A stretch of DNA of 64,000 nucleotides from Pseudomonas sp. StFLB209 (GTDB taxonomy: Bacteria > Pseudomonadota > Gammaproteobacteria > Pseudomonadales > Pseudomonadaceae), in assembly GCF_000829415.1 (NCBI RefSeq), contig NZ_AP014637.1:3985001-4049000 (forward strand), given 5' to 3'. The notes below the pieces were generated by a model. The model did not search any database. It was not told the origin of the DNA and saw nothing but the letters and a program-made list of their open reading frames with translations. This document shows positions 16,791 through 25,062 of this stretch, one piece after another. The stretch's first letter is position 1. The number at the start of each line of letters is the position of its first letter. Both the position numbers and the translations under genes were made by a program.

Positions 16791-17244
16791 GTTGAATCCC
16801 GTAACCAAAATGACATAGATGCCGTTTATAGGGTGGCATTGCACGATAGTGCAGGAAAGATCGGTTACAGAATATTGCTTATTGCCCAGTACGCCCCGCT
16901 GTCAGGCAATCAATGGGCGGTGCAGGTGGCAGCTCCCGGTCTTGTTATCGACCGGTTAGCCGACAGACAGATGCGCGCAGGTGGCCAGAGGGTGCTGTAC
17001 TGACAGGTGCGCAGGCAGAGCGAAAGTGGTCCGCACGCGGGCTTGGCTGATTGCCACCCGACGGGGTTGTGAAAGGCCTGGCACGCTCACTCAGGCCGGT
17101 TGAGCGTTCGGCGCATGCTAAGCGGGCAGTGATTTCGAGCGGCCATAAAGCTGCTCAGTGATAAGGCACAATGCAACTGCGCACCCGACCGTTGGCACAA
17201 TGCGCTATGGTGCACCCTCCAGTTTCTTCAAGAGGTTATTGCCC
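16791..17244. other. Intergenic spacer without recognised gene
   Basis: This 454-base gap separates the divergent hydrolase and GNAT genes and should hold both promoters. I see a small inverted pair CCGGTC/GACCGG near 16936-16956 but no reading frame with a ribosome site, no RNA gene and no repeat. Short frames here lack coding character. Confidence 0.5.
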
Positions 17245-17724
17245 ATGCTGCTTTACCGTGCTCTGGAAGAGAAAGACGTCGCCGCCGTCTGCGCCTTGCC
17301 ACAGAATGCCGACGAACTGTTCTACATGTTCCCCCGGGCGAGCTGGCCGCTGACCGCGGCGCAATTGCACGAATCGCTTGAGCAGCGTTCAGACCCGACG
17401 GTGATCGAGAACAACGGTGAAGTGGTGGGCTACGCCAACTTTGTGCGCTGTGATTTTCGCGGTCGCTGCACGTTGGGCAATGTCATCATCGCTGCCCGCG
17501 CACGCAGTAAAGGCGTAGGCCGTTATCTGATCGGCTGCATGGCTGAAATTGCGTTCGATAAACACGAGGCCAAGGAAATGACCGCTTCGTGCTTCAACCA
17601 CAACGTCACCGGCCTGCTGTTTTACTCCCGTCTGGGGCTGCGTCCTTTTGCGATTGAAGAGCGCCGCGACAAGCAGGGCGCTTCGGTGGCGTTGATTCAT
17701 TTAAGGTTGTTGCGGCCGGAGTGA
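17245..17724 (+). CDS. GNAT-family N-acetyltransferase
   Basis: A 159-residue single-domain GNAT protein. Acetyl-CoA binding is suggested by NVIIAARARSKGVGRYLIGCM (about residues 81-101), the R-x-x-G-x-G/A pattern of motif A. It is followed by NHNVTGLLFYSRLGLRPF, the motif B region. The ATG at 17245 follows AAGAGGTTATTGCCC; the in-frame ATG 29 codons earlier has no such site. Substrate is unknown and neighbours give no hint. Confidence 0.85.
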   Translation: MLLYRALEEKDVAAVCALPQNADELFYMFPRASWPLTAAQLHESLEQRSDPTVIENNGEVVGYANFVRCDFRGRCTLGNVIIAARARSKGVGRYLIGCMAEIAFDKHEAKEMTASCFNHNVTGLLFYSRLGLRPFAIEERRDKQGASVALIHLRLLRPE

Positions 17725-18061
17725 TGAGGCCGTGTGTTGGATGGCGGTCTTAAAGACCGCCTGCTTGATAGTTTTTAACAACTCAGGTTCATTGTTTAAC
17801 AAGGTGTATTCGAACCGTTGTTCAATAAAACGGTGAAACGATTTTTCAATGACCCACTGTCGGATAAGTAGCATAATGCTGGCTCGTTAGTCGGATGTTG
17901 ATTGCTCCACTTTCGGGCGGCGCGTATAAGGGTTGAAGATCGCCGCTGGTTTGGCGGTAATCCTTAAAGTCAGAATATTTTCTGATTATAACTTTTGATT
18001 GGACAATAAGCGTAAGTGTGCAGGGTTAAACCTGTTGTGCTTGCAAATAAGGAGATGGCTA
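17725..18061. other. Intergenic spacer with terminator-like hairpin
   Basis: Just after the GNAT gene a perfect 8-base stem GGCGGTCT/AGACCGCC (17743-17761, loop TAA) is followed by a loosely T-rich stretch and may end transcription. The remaining 300 bases are AT-rich up to the DUF1652 gene. They should contain that gene's promoter and leader, but no clear boxes, frame or RNA structure stand out. Confidence 0.5.
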
Positions 18062-18328
18062 ATGATCGCTTGTGGACTGTCTACTCTTGAGCTGAGAAGT
18101 ATCGTGGAAGGCGCTTTTCTGCCTTTGAACTGCACCTGCACCATTGCGCAGGATCAGTCGATGACCGTACAGATCACTGAACCCAGTACCGGCCAGGTCA
18201 ATCTGTTCGTCACCGGCATTTCCCTGGGCCGGTTGAATACCAGTCGTGAGATCAGCAACCTGGTGGCTGAACTGCGCGACGAATTGCACAGTGTCGCCCA
18301 GCCCCAACTCTACTCGCGCATGGCCTGA
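18062..18328 (+). CDS. DUF1652 family small protein
   Basis: An 88-residue protein of the Pseudomonas DUF1652 type: STLELRSIVEGAFLPLNCTCTI at the N-terminus, then NLFVTGISLGRLNTSREISNLVAELRDEL. No membrane segment or enzymatic motif is present; function is unknown for the family. The ATG at 18062 follows a strong ribosome site AAGGAGATGGCTA, so the 21-residue longer reading is rejected. A hairpin follows at 18351-18374. Confidence 0.82.
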   Translation: MIACGLSTLELRSIVEGAFLPLNCTCTIAQDQSMTVQITEPSTGQVNLFVTGISLGRLNTSREISNLVAELRDELHSVAQPQLYSRMA

Positions 18329-18350
18329 GTAACCGTTACGGCTGTGCTTC

Positions 18351-18374
18351 GGTCGACGCCTGTGTGCGTCGACC
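18351..18374 (+). terminator. Stem-loop after the DUF1652 gene
   Basis: A perfect 9-base stem GGTCGACGC/GCGTCGACC with loop CTGTGT begins 22 bases after the stop codon. Only a weak T-rich stretch follows, so it may be an RNA-end stabiliser as much as a terminator. Confidence 0.5.
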
Positions 18375-18827
18375 GTCAGGTTTACGGCGTCGGTTCTCTG
18401 CGCCGTGCTTGCCGGGTGATTAGTAAATACTACTTATCGACCTTTTTTCGTGGTCTGGTCCTGAACAGCGCCCAATGGACCCGATCTTACGATTTTCTCC
18501 AGCCAGTCAATCACTGGATCCTGCCTGATTCAATCTTGCATCCGCTGCGGTTTATTTGACTCTTTTTACGTTGTTTGAAATTATTCGCCCAGCTCGCCAT
18601 TTAACTGGCGGCGGCTTGCTTCTCTCCCTCTCGGCGTTTTATTGCCCTGCATTCAACAGGTCGGCGGTAGCGTGGCCGGCGGTTTTGTTTGAATCGAGTT
18701 TCATATCGGAAAGTCCGCAACTATCTCCCGGTCCGGTCAGGCCGTTGTGGCGGGATGGCGTCTGTCTTTAATTTCTCCACCGACCTGTATGCAGACAACT
18801 TGTAACAGGTCAGACAAGGAAGCCATT
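18375..18827. other. Intergenic spacer ahead of the FAD oxidoreductase gene
   Basis: About 450 bases without a supported gene. Short open frames on the plus strand (18344-18559, 18556-18771) lack ribosome sites and family resemblance. The segment presumably contains the promoter and a long leader for the oxidoreductase gene; no repeat, RNA gene or operator palindrome was recognised. Confidence 0.5.
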
Positions 18828-20252
18828 ATGTTCGAAGATCATTTAGACACTGAGTGTGCCTGCGTCGTGGGCGGCGCCGGGTTGGCGGGCATGGGCTTTT
18901 TATTCAATGCGTTGAAGACCGGAGTGCTGCCACAGTTGTGTCGCGACGGTCTGATTGTCGTCGACGCCAGTGACCGCCCCGGTGTCGGCAGCCTGGGGCA
19001 GTACCGGATTACCGCCAATTCGGTCGGCGATGTTTTCATTGATTGCCTGCGCGATCCCCGCCTGGCGAGCATTTTCGAGCCACTGGAATACTCGCCGGCC
19101 TATTGGCGGATCCGCCGTCAGGCTGACAGCGCGCCGCCGTTGGCTGAGGTCGGCGAACTGATGGCCGAGGCCCACCGGCTGGTGCTTGAGCATATCGTCA
19201 AGCATTTCGGGGTCAGGATATGGCACAGCACCGCTATTACCGCCGTCACCTGGCAGCCTGGCGAGGTCCACCTGCTGGTTGAAACCGCCGGTTTTGAACG
19301 GCGTATCCGCTGCCGTGCACTGGTGCTCAATCTGGGCGGCCGGCAAACGCCGCAGCATCTGTGTGCGGGCCTGGCTGCGCATGGCTTGAGCCTGCCTGCG
19401 GCAGCCGACGTGCTGGGGTCAGATGTGCTGTTGCGCATGAACGCGGTGCAGATTCGCGAGCGGTTGGTGCCGGTGCTGGCTGCCGGGCGACGCATCAGTG
19501 TGATCGGCGGTTCGCACAGTGCGTTCTCGGTTCTGGAAAACCTTGCCGATGCGCTGGAGTTCGCCGGCCTGCAGGAACTGACCCTGATTCACCGCAACCC
19601 TGTGCGGTTGTTCTATGAATGCGCCGAACAGGCCCACGCGCAAGGTTATGACTTCGATGCGCAACGTGATGTCTGCCCGGTCTCGGGGCGTATCAATCGC
19701 TCCGGCGGGTTACGTTACCGGGCCCAGCAAATCGGTCGTGAGGTGCTGCACAACGGCCGGGTCGGCAAAACCGGGGTGACCGTCCGGCGTGCCCAGTTGC
19801 AAGGTGGTGCACCGGCTGATCTGGAGCTGGCGGCTCAGGCACTGGGCGAGTCTGGTGCGGTGATCCAGTGCACCGGTTATCAGCCGGTATTGCCGCAGCT
19901 GTATCATGCCGACGACACCTCGATTCAATTGCGTCAGGCCAATGGCGGGCTGGATGCCAACGCTCAAGGCTGCCCACAGGATCAGGACGGACGACGGCTG
20001 GACGGCATCTATCTGTTCGGCATCGGTGCCGGTCTGGCGCCAGACCCGCAACTGGGCAGCGAGCAGGCGTTTGAAGGGCGTATCTACGGTGTCTGGCAGT
20101 TCCACCACACCGCCAGCAGCGCCGTGCTCGAAGCGGTGCTGGCACGTGTGCAGCGCCTGGCCCGCAAGCCGGAGCCAGCACGACCGTCGTTGGTGCAGAC
20201 CCTCGATGAGCGCATGCACCTGCTATTACCGGGGCTGTCCGGGAAAGTCTGA
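18828..20252 (+). CDS. FAD/NAD(P)-binding oxidoreductase, SidA/PvdA-like monooxygenase fold
   Basis: A 474-residue flavoprotein. Residues 10-30 (CVVGGAGLAGMGFLFNALKTG) form an FAD Rossmann loop, and GVGSLGQYRITANSVGDVF resembles the FAD-contact region of lysine/ornithine N-hydroxylases. A second dinucleotide motif, SVIGGSHSAFSVLENLADAL (about 224-243), should hold NADPH. The C-terminal IYLFGIGAGLAP and VIQCTGYQP fit the group. Start chosen at 18828 with AAGGAAGCC upstream. It stands alone, with no siderophore or amino-acid partner gene, so the substrate is open; it may act on a carrier-bound or free amino acid. Confidence 0.72.
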   Translation: MFEDHLDTECACVVGGAGLAGMGFLFNALKTGVLPQLCRDGLIVVDASDRPGVGSLGQYRITANSVGDVFIDCLRDPRLASIFEPLEYSPAYWRIRRQADSAPPLAEVGELMAEAHRLVLEHIVKHFGVRIWHSTAITAVTWQPGEVHLLVETAGFERRIRCRALVLNLGGRQTPQHLCAGLAAHGLSLPAAADVLGSDVLLRMNAVQIRERLVPVLAAGRRISVIGGSHSAFSVLENLADALEFAGLQELTLIHRNPVRLFYECAEQAHAQGYDFDAQRDVCPVSGRINRSGGLRYRAQQIGREVLHNGRVGKTGVTVRRAQLQGGAPADLELAAQALGESGAVIQCTGYQPVLPQLYHADDTSIQLRQANGGLDANAQGCPQDQDGRRLDGIYLFGIGAGLAPDPQLGSEQAFEGRIYGVWQFHHTASSAVLEAVLARVQRLARKPEPARPSLVQTLDERMHLLLPGLSGKV

Positions 20253-20356
20253 GAGGCTGCTGGCTGTTTCAGGTGCGGACCTGATCGGGTTGTGCAGGCT
20301 TTTTCCAGCGATTGGCTACTATTAGGCTTTCAGTTTTCTACCGAGGAGGCCTGTTC

Positions 20357-20599
20357 ATGCCAGTCAAACATGATTTATTCGCGGACCTGAATCTGGATAA
20401 AGAAGCGGTGCTGGCACGTGGCAAGGCCGATGAGCGCTTACAGCAGCTCCTCGACGACTACCGGCATGCCGACCTGCAGGTCGTGGATGCCGAGAAGGGC
20501 ATCGCCGGCGGGATTGGCGATGACCAACTGAAAAAACTCAAGGAGCATCGACTGCTGATCAAGGACCGGATCGTCCAGCGCCTTGAACTGCATGGCTGA
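20357..20599 (+). CDS. DUF465 (YdcH-like) small protein
   Basis: An 80-residue, highly charged protein with the DUF465 features: a heptad-like helical region (DERLQQLLDDYRHADLQVVDAEKG) and the ending QLKKLKEHRLLIKDRIVQRLE, which forms a short coiled coil. Function in the family is unknown. The ATG at 20357 is preceded by GAGGAGGCC. It is convergent with the DUF3618 gene, separated by a strong hairpin. Confidence 0.82.
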   Translation: MPVKHDLFADLNLDKEAVLARGKADERLQQLLDDYRHADLQVVDAEKGIAGGIGDDQLKKLKEHRLLIKDRIVQRLELHG

Positions 20600-20605
20600 G
20601 AGCCG

Positions 20606-20632
20606 GCGGCCCTGCCTGGCGAGCAGGGCCGC
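20606..20632. terminator. Bidirectional stem-loop between convergent genes
   Basis: A perfect 10-base stem GCGGCCCTGC/GCAGGGCCGC with a 7-base loop lies between the convergent DUF465 and DUF3618 genes. There is no T-run on either side, so it is a weak intrinsic terminator or a transcript-end hairpin. Confidence 0.5.
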
Positions 20633-20640
20633 GAGGCGGT

Positions 20641-21195
20641 TCAGAGTGCCGCGCCGCGCGCCGGTGAGGCAGGAAGCTGGCGCGCCCATTGCCGCTCGCC
20701 GGGCGGCAGGTTTTGGCCAATCGCGGCGCCCAGAGCGATTGCGACACCGGCCAGGGCCAGGGGTTGCTGGTGCATCAAGTCAGTCATCCCCGATTGCAAC
20801 CGCTGCCCCTGCTGACGCAGATTCAGGTCACCCAACTGGCTGGCCTTGTCTTTGAGGTTCGAAGCGCCGGCCTGGAGTTTGTCTTTCAGGCTGTCCACAC
20901 CGTTACCCACCGTGCTGGCTGACGAACGGTCTGCGGTACTGCGCTGGCCGAGCATCAGCCAGGCGATGCTGACCGACAGCAAGACCGCGGGCAGGGGATT
21001 TTGCTTGATGTTCTGACCCAGATTGCCGGCAAGCTCGCCGCCGTTTTCCCGGGCGTAGGCGATGGTCTGATCAATCCACTGGCCGGGTGACATTTTTTTT
21101 TCCAGCGCTTCGACAATCTGATCGATGCTGGAGCGTTGTTCATCGACTTCGCGCTGGAGCTGCTCAGGGCTGCCGGTGCTGTTGTTTGTGCTCAT
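20641..21195 (-). CDS. DUF3618 membrane-associated protein
   Basis: A 184-residue protein with the DUF3618 N-terminal motif (SPEQLQREVDEQRSSIDQIVEALEKKMSPGQW), a central hydrophobic stretch (PAVLLSVSIAWLML, about residues 68-81) and a long amphipathic region rich in Lys, Gln and Ser. A second hydrophobic stretch (LALAGVAIALGAAIGQNLPPGER) comes near the end. It is the third gene of a tight three-gene unit; its ATG overlaps the stop of the holin-like gene (ATGA). Such units are common in Pseudomonas and are usually linked to osmotic or envelope stress; this role is inferred. Confidence 0.8.
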   Translation of the reverse strand: MSTNNSTGSPEQLQREVDEQRSSIDQIVEALEKKMSPGQWIDQTIAYARENGGELAGNLGQNIKQNPLPAVLLSVSIAWLMLGQRSTADRSSASTVGNGVDSLKDKLQAGASNLKDKASQLGDLNLRQQGQRLQSGMTDLMHQQPLALAGVAIALGAAIGQNLPPGERQWARQLPASPARGAAL

Positions 21196-21608
21196 GATGC
21201 TTTCCTCTGGATAACATCTTTGTCTTTGTTAAACGCCTCGACCGTGCGCTCCGGGGTCAGGCTGGTCAGTTTGAGCTGACGGTTGCCGCCCTTGAGCATC
21301 ATCATGCCGCCGGCCATTGCCGCGATCCCGACCAGTAGCGCTGCCAGCCAGGACGCGAGCCACCAGGCCAGGATCTGGACCACGCCCAGCAGCAGGATCA
21401 CCAGGCCTGCGAGCATCAGCATGATGCCGCCGGCAATCTCCTTACCGCCGGCCTGGGCCGTATTTAACGATTCACGGAACTCGGCCTTGGCCAGTGCGAT
21501 TTCCTTGCTTATCAGTACCGGCACTTCATGCACCAACTGGCCGACCAGGCCAAGGATCGAGGTGTCGTTGTCAGGACCGGGTGCTTGTGGGGTGTCAGTC
21601 ATCGTCAT
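21192..21608 (-). CDS. Phage-holin-family (YqjE-like) membrane protein
   Basis: A 138-residue protein of the holin_3_6/YqjE type: an amphipathic N-terminus (LVGQLVHEVPVLISKEIALAKAEFRE), then two adjacent transmembrane helices (IAGGIMLMLAGLVILLLGVV and LAALLVGIAAMAGGMMML), then a charged tail. Despite the name the family is chromosomal and not a phage lysis gene here; no phage genes are nearby. It overlaps both neighbours by four bases (ATGA at each junction), indicating one operon. Confidence 0.82.
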   Translation of the reverse strand: MTMTDTPQAPGPDNDTSILGLVGQLVHEVPVLISKEIALAKAEFRESLNTAQAGGKEIAGGIMLMLAGLVILLLGVVQILAWWLASWLAALLVGIAAMAGGMMMLKGGNRQLKLTSLTPERTVEAFNKDKDVIQRKAS

Positions 21609-22051
21609 GCTCCTTGCGGACCTTCGCCGCCATCGCGAAGCTGGCCGTTCGGCTCAAGCGGGTCATGGGGGAACAGCGTGTTGTCGGTCGCACCGGTTGG
21701 CAGCGGGTCGAAGGGCGGCTGCTCATCCGGGCTCTGGTCCTTGAGGACTCGCGACAGGCCGAAGCCCAGCGCCAAGCTGCCAAGCAGGAACAGCGCCGGG
21801 TTTTCACGGGCCATGCTGCCAGCCTGTTGCAGTGCTTCATCGGCATTTTGATGACGCAGGTTATCGGCCAGCTGACTGATGCCTTGCGCCAGCTCTTCGA
21901 CATAGTGCGCCAGGCTTTGGGTGTGGCTGTCGGTGCCTTGAGAGTTGCGCAAGCTGTCGTCTTGCAGGGTATCGAGAGGATCGTGCAGGGGCGAGTCAGA
22001 TGTGCGAGCAGCACCGCCCGCCAGGTTTTCGTAGGGAGTTGCCATGGTCAT
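21605..22051 (-). CDS. YqjD/ElaB-like hypothetical membrane-anchored protein
   Basis: A 148-residue acidic protein with an extended, low-complexity N-terminus, a helical region (LAHYVEELAQGISQLADNLRHQNADEALQQAG) and one hydrophobic helix (NPALFLLGSLALGFGLSRVL, about residues 85-104), then a Pro-rich tail. The layout resembles YqjD/ElaB stress proteins, which sit in the membrane and bind ribosomes in E. coli, but sequence similarity by eye is limited. It is the first gene of the unit; ATG at 22051 or two codons later are both possible. Confidence 0.7.
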   Translation of the reverse strand: MTMATPYENLAGGAARTSDSPLHDPLDTLQDDSLRNSQGTDSHTQSLAHYVEELAQGISQLADNLRHQNADEALQQAGSMARENPALFLLGSLALGFGLSRVLKDQSPDEQPPFDPLPTGATDNTLFPHDPLEPNGQLRDGGEGPQGA

Positions 22052-22222
22052 TCACCGTTGAGTTGACGGATAAAATGCCCGGCTCACTGCTCACTTCGGG
22101 GCAGGCATGTGTGATGGACTGACGCTGCTCATGGCATGTTCCAGCTGGATGACCAGTGGGCATTTACGGGTTTTTGACGAAAACGGCCTGCGCTCGGCCA
22201 TGCTGCGTTAAACACCGGCCAC

Positions 22223-22264
22223 AAACGAAAACGGCACCGCCAAGGGTGTCCCTGGGGCGCCGTG
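22223..22264 (-). terminator. Rho-independent terminator of csrA
   Basis: On the minus strand ACGGCGCC pairs with GGTGCCGT (8 pairs, one G-T) around a 14-base loop and is followed by TTTTCGTTT. It lies about 55 bases after the csrA stop. Confidence 0.7.
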
Positions 22265-22317
22265 CACAGCTTCTTGCGTCGTGAAAAAGCCGTTCGAATC
22301 GAGGGTGGCAGCAATAA

Positions 22318-22506
22318 TTATTGGGAGTTCTGGTTCGGCGCCAGTTCTGCCTGGATGCGCTTGTAGATTTCTTCGCGATGCACGGAGACATTCTTGGGGG
22401 CGTTGATGCCCAGGCGCACTTGCAGCCCTTGAACACCAAGAATGGTGACGGTGATGTCGTCACCGATGTTTATGCTTTCGCCTACTTTGCGGGTCAGTAT
22501 CAACAT
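22318..22506 (-). CDS. rsmE: Carbon storage regulator CsrA family (RsmE-type)
   Basis: CsrA/Rsm proteins are small dimeric RNA-binding regulators that block translation at GGA motifs and are titrated by RsmX/Y/Z RNAs. The 62-residue product begins [17 protein letters not shown] and contains [17 protein letters not shown] with the conserved RNA-contact Arg. The [12 protein letters not shown] opening resembles Pseudomonas RsmE more than RsmA (RRVGETLMVGDD). Start at 22506 follows AAGGAAAAG; 29 upstream in-frame codons are leader. The leader has a GCCTCT/AGAGGC hairpin (22535-22550) just before the AAGGA site, a plausible target for self-control. Confidence 0.93.
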   Translation of the reverse strand: MLILTRKVGESINIGDDITVTILGVQGLQVRLGINAPKNVSVHREEIYKRIQAELAPNQNSQ

Positions 22507-22550
22507 AATCTTTTCCTTGATGGCCTCTTTTGACGCCTCTCTCAAGAGGC

Positions 22551-23019
22551 TGGCATGTGCCTTTGCGTGGTGATTGTTGCCGAGTGCATCCAAATGCGTC
22601 CATCAATATGACGTTGCAGCGGTGAATTTAATTCCCTCGGTTCATTTTCTTGTCACCTTGATTTGCATCAGCGCGGTGACGAGCCTGCCAATTCTGCCCG
22701 TTTTGTCCTGCAAATGCCCGTATTTACTGGCAAAAGATTGAAAAAGACCAGATTGGATCCTGATTGACCCGTAGACCACGCATTAGTTGCCTTGCAGGAT
22801 GGCTAATCCTGATTTGTAGTCCTTTACCGAGTTGTAGCGTAGGCGTTCTCCTGAAAATTTGCCTGAAGATTCTGATATTTCAAATGGAAAGTAGGAAAGA
22901 GGCTGTAGGACATTGATTCGTAAAAGCACAGCAGCGCTTTTTTTGGGTGCACAAGAAGCACCCTCAGCCTATACAGGCTGAGGGGGTACTAGACAATGCG
23001 TTGAAATGTCGCAGGCAGT
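22551..23019. other. Intergenic region between csrA and gntP, with a strong hairpin
   Basis: This stretch contains the csrA promoter region and no supported gene. A perfect 10-base stem CCCTCAGCCT/AGGCTGAGGG with loop ATAC lies at 22961-22984, preceded on the plus strand by an eight-T run. No T-run follows on either strand, so its role is unclear. A small non-coding RNA cannot be excluded but no promoter is evident. Confidence 0.45.
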
Positions 23020-23043
23020 GTTCGCCGTTTTCCTACGGCGAAC
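23020..23043 (-). terminator. Stem-loop after gntP
   Basis: A perfect 9-base stem GTTCGCCGT/ACGGCGAAC with a 6-base loop starts ten bases beyond the gntP stop on the minus strand. The following sequence is not T-rich, so termination would be weak or Rho-assisted. Confidence 0.55.
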
Positions 23044-23052
23044 CCGGAAGGG

Positions 23053-24405
23053 TCATACCACAGTAGCAAGTAGCAGGATAAAGATAAGGCCGACCACCGA
23101 AAGAATGGTTTCCATCACGGTCCAGGTCTTGAATGTTTCGCTGACGGTCATATTGAAGTACTGCTTGACCAGCCAGAAACCGGCGTCGTTGACGTGGGAG
23201 AGAATCAGCGAGCCGGCGCCGGTGGCCAGCACCAGCAGTTCGCGGTTGACGCCCGGGATCAGCCCGACCACCGGCGCCACGATGCCCGCGCCGGTAATGG
23301 TTGCCACGGTGGCGGAACCGGTGGCAATGCGGATCACCGCCGCGACCAGCCAGGCCAGCAGAATCGGGTTGAGCTGCGCCTGCACGGCCATGTGACCGAT
23401 TACATCACCCACGCCGCTGGCCACCAGCATCTGCTTGAAGCCGCCGCCGGCACCGACGATAAGCACGATGGCCGCGACCGGTGTCAGGCTCTGATCGAGC
23501 ATTTTCATGATTTGGCTGCGGTCAAAACCGCGCGCCGCACCAAAGGTGTAGAACGCCAGCAGCAGGGCGGCGAGCAGGGCGCTGATCGGATGGCCGATGA
23601 AGTCCATCCAGATACGGAAGATGTTGGTCTCCGGCAGCACCACGTCGGCAAAGGTCTTGAGCAGCATCAGGAGCACTGGCAGCAGGATGGTTACCAGAGT
23701 GATGCCGAAACCTGGCAGGTTCTGCGCGCTGGACTCCTTGCCGATTTGCGCCATCAGTTCTGCCGATGGGCTGCCGGGGATGTATCGCGAGATCCACATG
23801 CCGTAGATCGGGCCGGCAATAACGGCGGTAGGCAGGGCAATCAGCAGGCCGTAGAAAATGGTTTTGCCGATGTCGGCGCCGAAAATGCCGATGGCCAGCA
23901 ACGGACCCGGGTGCGGCGGAACCAGGCCATGGACCGCCGACAGGCCGGCCAGCAACGGGATGCCGATGCGGATAATCGAGATGCCGGTGCGCCGGGCCAC
24001 GATATAGACCAGCGGAATCAGCAACACGAAGCCGATTTCAAAGAACAGCGGGATGCCCACCAGAAAGGCGGAGAACATCATCGCCCAGTGGACCTTCTGT
24101 TTACCGAAGGTGCGGATCAGTGTCTGGGCTATCTGATCGGCACCGCCGGAGTCGGCCATCAGCTTGCCGAGCATGGTGCCCAGGCCAAGGATGATACCGA
24201 CAAAGCCCAGTACGCCACCGAAGCCGTCCTGGAATGCCTTCATTACTTTTTCCACCGGCATGCCCGAGGTCAGGCCGAGAAAACCGGCAGCCACGGTCAA
24301 CGCGATGAACGGGTGAACCTTAAACTGTGTGATCAGCAGAATCAGGCCGACGATGGTGACCAGGGCGTCGACCAACAGATAGGTCTCGTGGGTCATTCCG
24401 AACAT
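23053..24405 (-). CDS. gntP: Gluconate permease, GntP family
   Basis: Imports gluconate across the inner membrane in symport with protons. The 450-residue product is almost entirely hydrophobic with about a dozen membrane helices and GntP family stretches such as GFGGVLGFVGIILGLGTMLGKLMADSGGA, LSAVHGLVPPHPGPLLAIGIFGADIG and SHVNDAGFWLVKQYFNM. The first ATG is used (GGAGAACACCC upstream). A GntR-type operator lies at 24469-24489 between it and gntK, so it has its own regulated promoter while following gntK. Confidence 0.95.
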   Translation of the reverse strand: MFGMTHETYLLVDALVTIVGLILLITQFKVHPFIALTVAAGFLGLTSGMPVEKVMKAFQDGFGGVLGFVGIILGLGTMLGKLMADSGGADQIAQTLIRTFGKQKVHWAMMFSAFLVGIPLFFEIGFVLLIPLVYIVARRTGISIIRIGIPLLAGLSAVHGLVPPHPGPLLAIGIFGADIGKTIFYGLLIALPTAVIAGPIYGMWISRYIPGSPSAELMAQIGKESSAQNLPGFGITLVTILLPVLLMLLKTFADVVLPETNIFRIWMDFIGHPISALLAALLLAFYTFGAARGFDRSQIMKMLDQSLTPVAAIVLIVGAGGGFKQMLVASGVGDVIGHMAVQAQLNPILLAWLVAAVIRIATGSATVATITGAGIVAPVVGLIPGVNRELLVLATGAGSLILSHVNDAGFWLVKQYFNMTVSETFKTWTVMETILSVVGLIFILLLATVV

Positions 24406-24468
24406 GGGTGTTCTCCAGTTGTCATTTTTTCATTGTTGTATGGAGCGGCCGCCGAGGGCGGAGTTCTT

Positions 24469-24489
24469 CTAAGACAGCGCTATCTTTAG
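24469..24489. promoter_or_regulatory. GntR operator in front of gntP
   Basis: CTAAGACAGCGCTATCTTTAG is near-palindromic around AGCGCT and matches two further copies at 25063-25081 and 25192-25210. This fits the published Pseudomonas GntR box (AC-N-AAG-N-TAGCGCT) and lies 64 bases upstream of the gntP start. Confidence 0.8.
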
Positions 24490-24500
24490 CGGGTATGGTT

Positions 24501-25040
24501 TTATTCCCCACGTGAAGCGTCCCACCAGTCGGCGGCCTGGCGGCCCAACTGCTCGATGCTTTGCGTGGCGTCGACGATCAGGGTGCGTGGCTCATCGTGA
24601 GGGACTTCAAGGGTGTTGAACTGGCTGTCGACCAGGCTGGCCGGCATGAAATGCCCGCGGCGATGGGCGCAGCGTTGCCGCGCAGTTTCCTTCGACAATT
24701 GCAGGAACACGAAGCCTAGCCCGGGTACTGCCTGGCGCAGGCAGTCGCGGTAGCTGCGCTTGAGCGCCGAGCAGGCAAGAATCGGTCGCTCGCCGCGTGC
24801 CACGGCCTCAGCCAGCTCCTGGCCCAGGCGGGTCAGCCAGCCGGCGCGGTCTTCGTCATCAAGGGGAATGCCGGCGCTCATCTTGTCGATGTTGGCTTGG
24901 GGGTGGAAGGCGTCGCCTTCGATCAGTTGACCGCTGGTGTGCAGGGCGATGCACTGACCGACCTCACTCTTGCCGCAGCCGGAAACGCCCATCACCACGA
25001 GGGCAGAAATCTTGGTTGTTGCTGTTGTCACGTTAGCCAC
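24501..25040 (-). CDS. gntK: Gluconokinase
   Basis: Phosphorylates gluconate to 6-phosphogluconate, feeding the Entner-Doudoroff pathway. The 179-residue product has the P-loop VVMGVSGCGKSEVG (residues 15-28), GDAFHPQANIDKMSAGIPLDDEDRAGWL (gluconate-binding region) and ACSALKRSYRDCLR, all hallmarks of GntK. Length matches the family. Divergent from gntR, with operator palindromes in the spacer. Confidence 0.96.
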   Translation of the reverse strand: MANVTTATTKISALVVMGVSGCGKSEVGQCIALHTSGQLIEGDAFHPQANIDKMSAGIPLDDEDRAGWLTRLGQELAEAVARGERPILACSALKRSYRDCLRQAVPGLGFVFLQLSKETARQRCAHRRGHFMPASLVDSQFNTLEVPHDEPRTLIVDATQSIEQLGRQAADWWDASRGE

Positions 25041-25062
25041 CTTGCTTTTAGCCTAGTCGCTC

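Noticed and set aside
18344..18771. Two short plus-strand frames upstream of the FAD oxidoreductase
   Set aside because: No ribosome sites, no family pattern and poor coding character.
21192..21608. Phage remnant suggested by the holin-family protein
   Set aside because: YqjE/holin_3_6 proteins are chromosomal stress-operon members; no other phage gene or attachment site is nearby, although a tRNA cluster exists elsewhere in the window.
23194..24489. 431-codon plus-strand frame opposite gntP
   Set aside because: Composition rich in Gln, His, Asp and Gly mirrors a membrane protein gene; no support as a protein.
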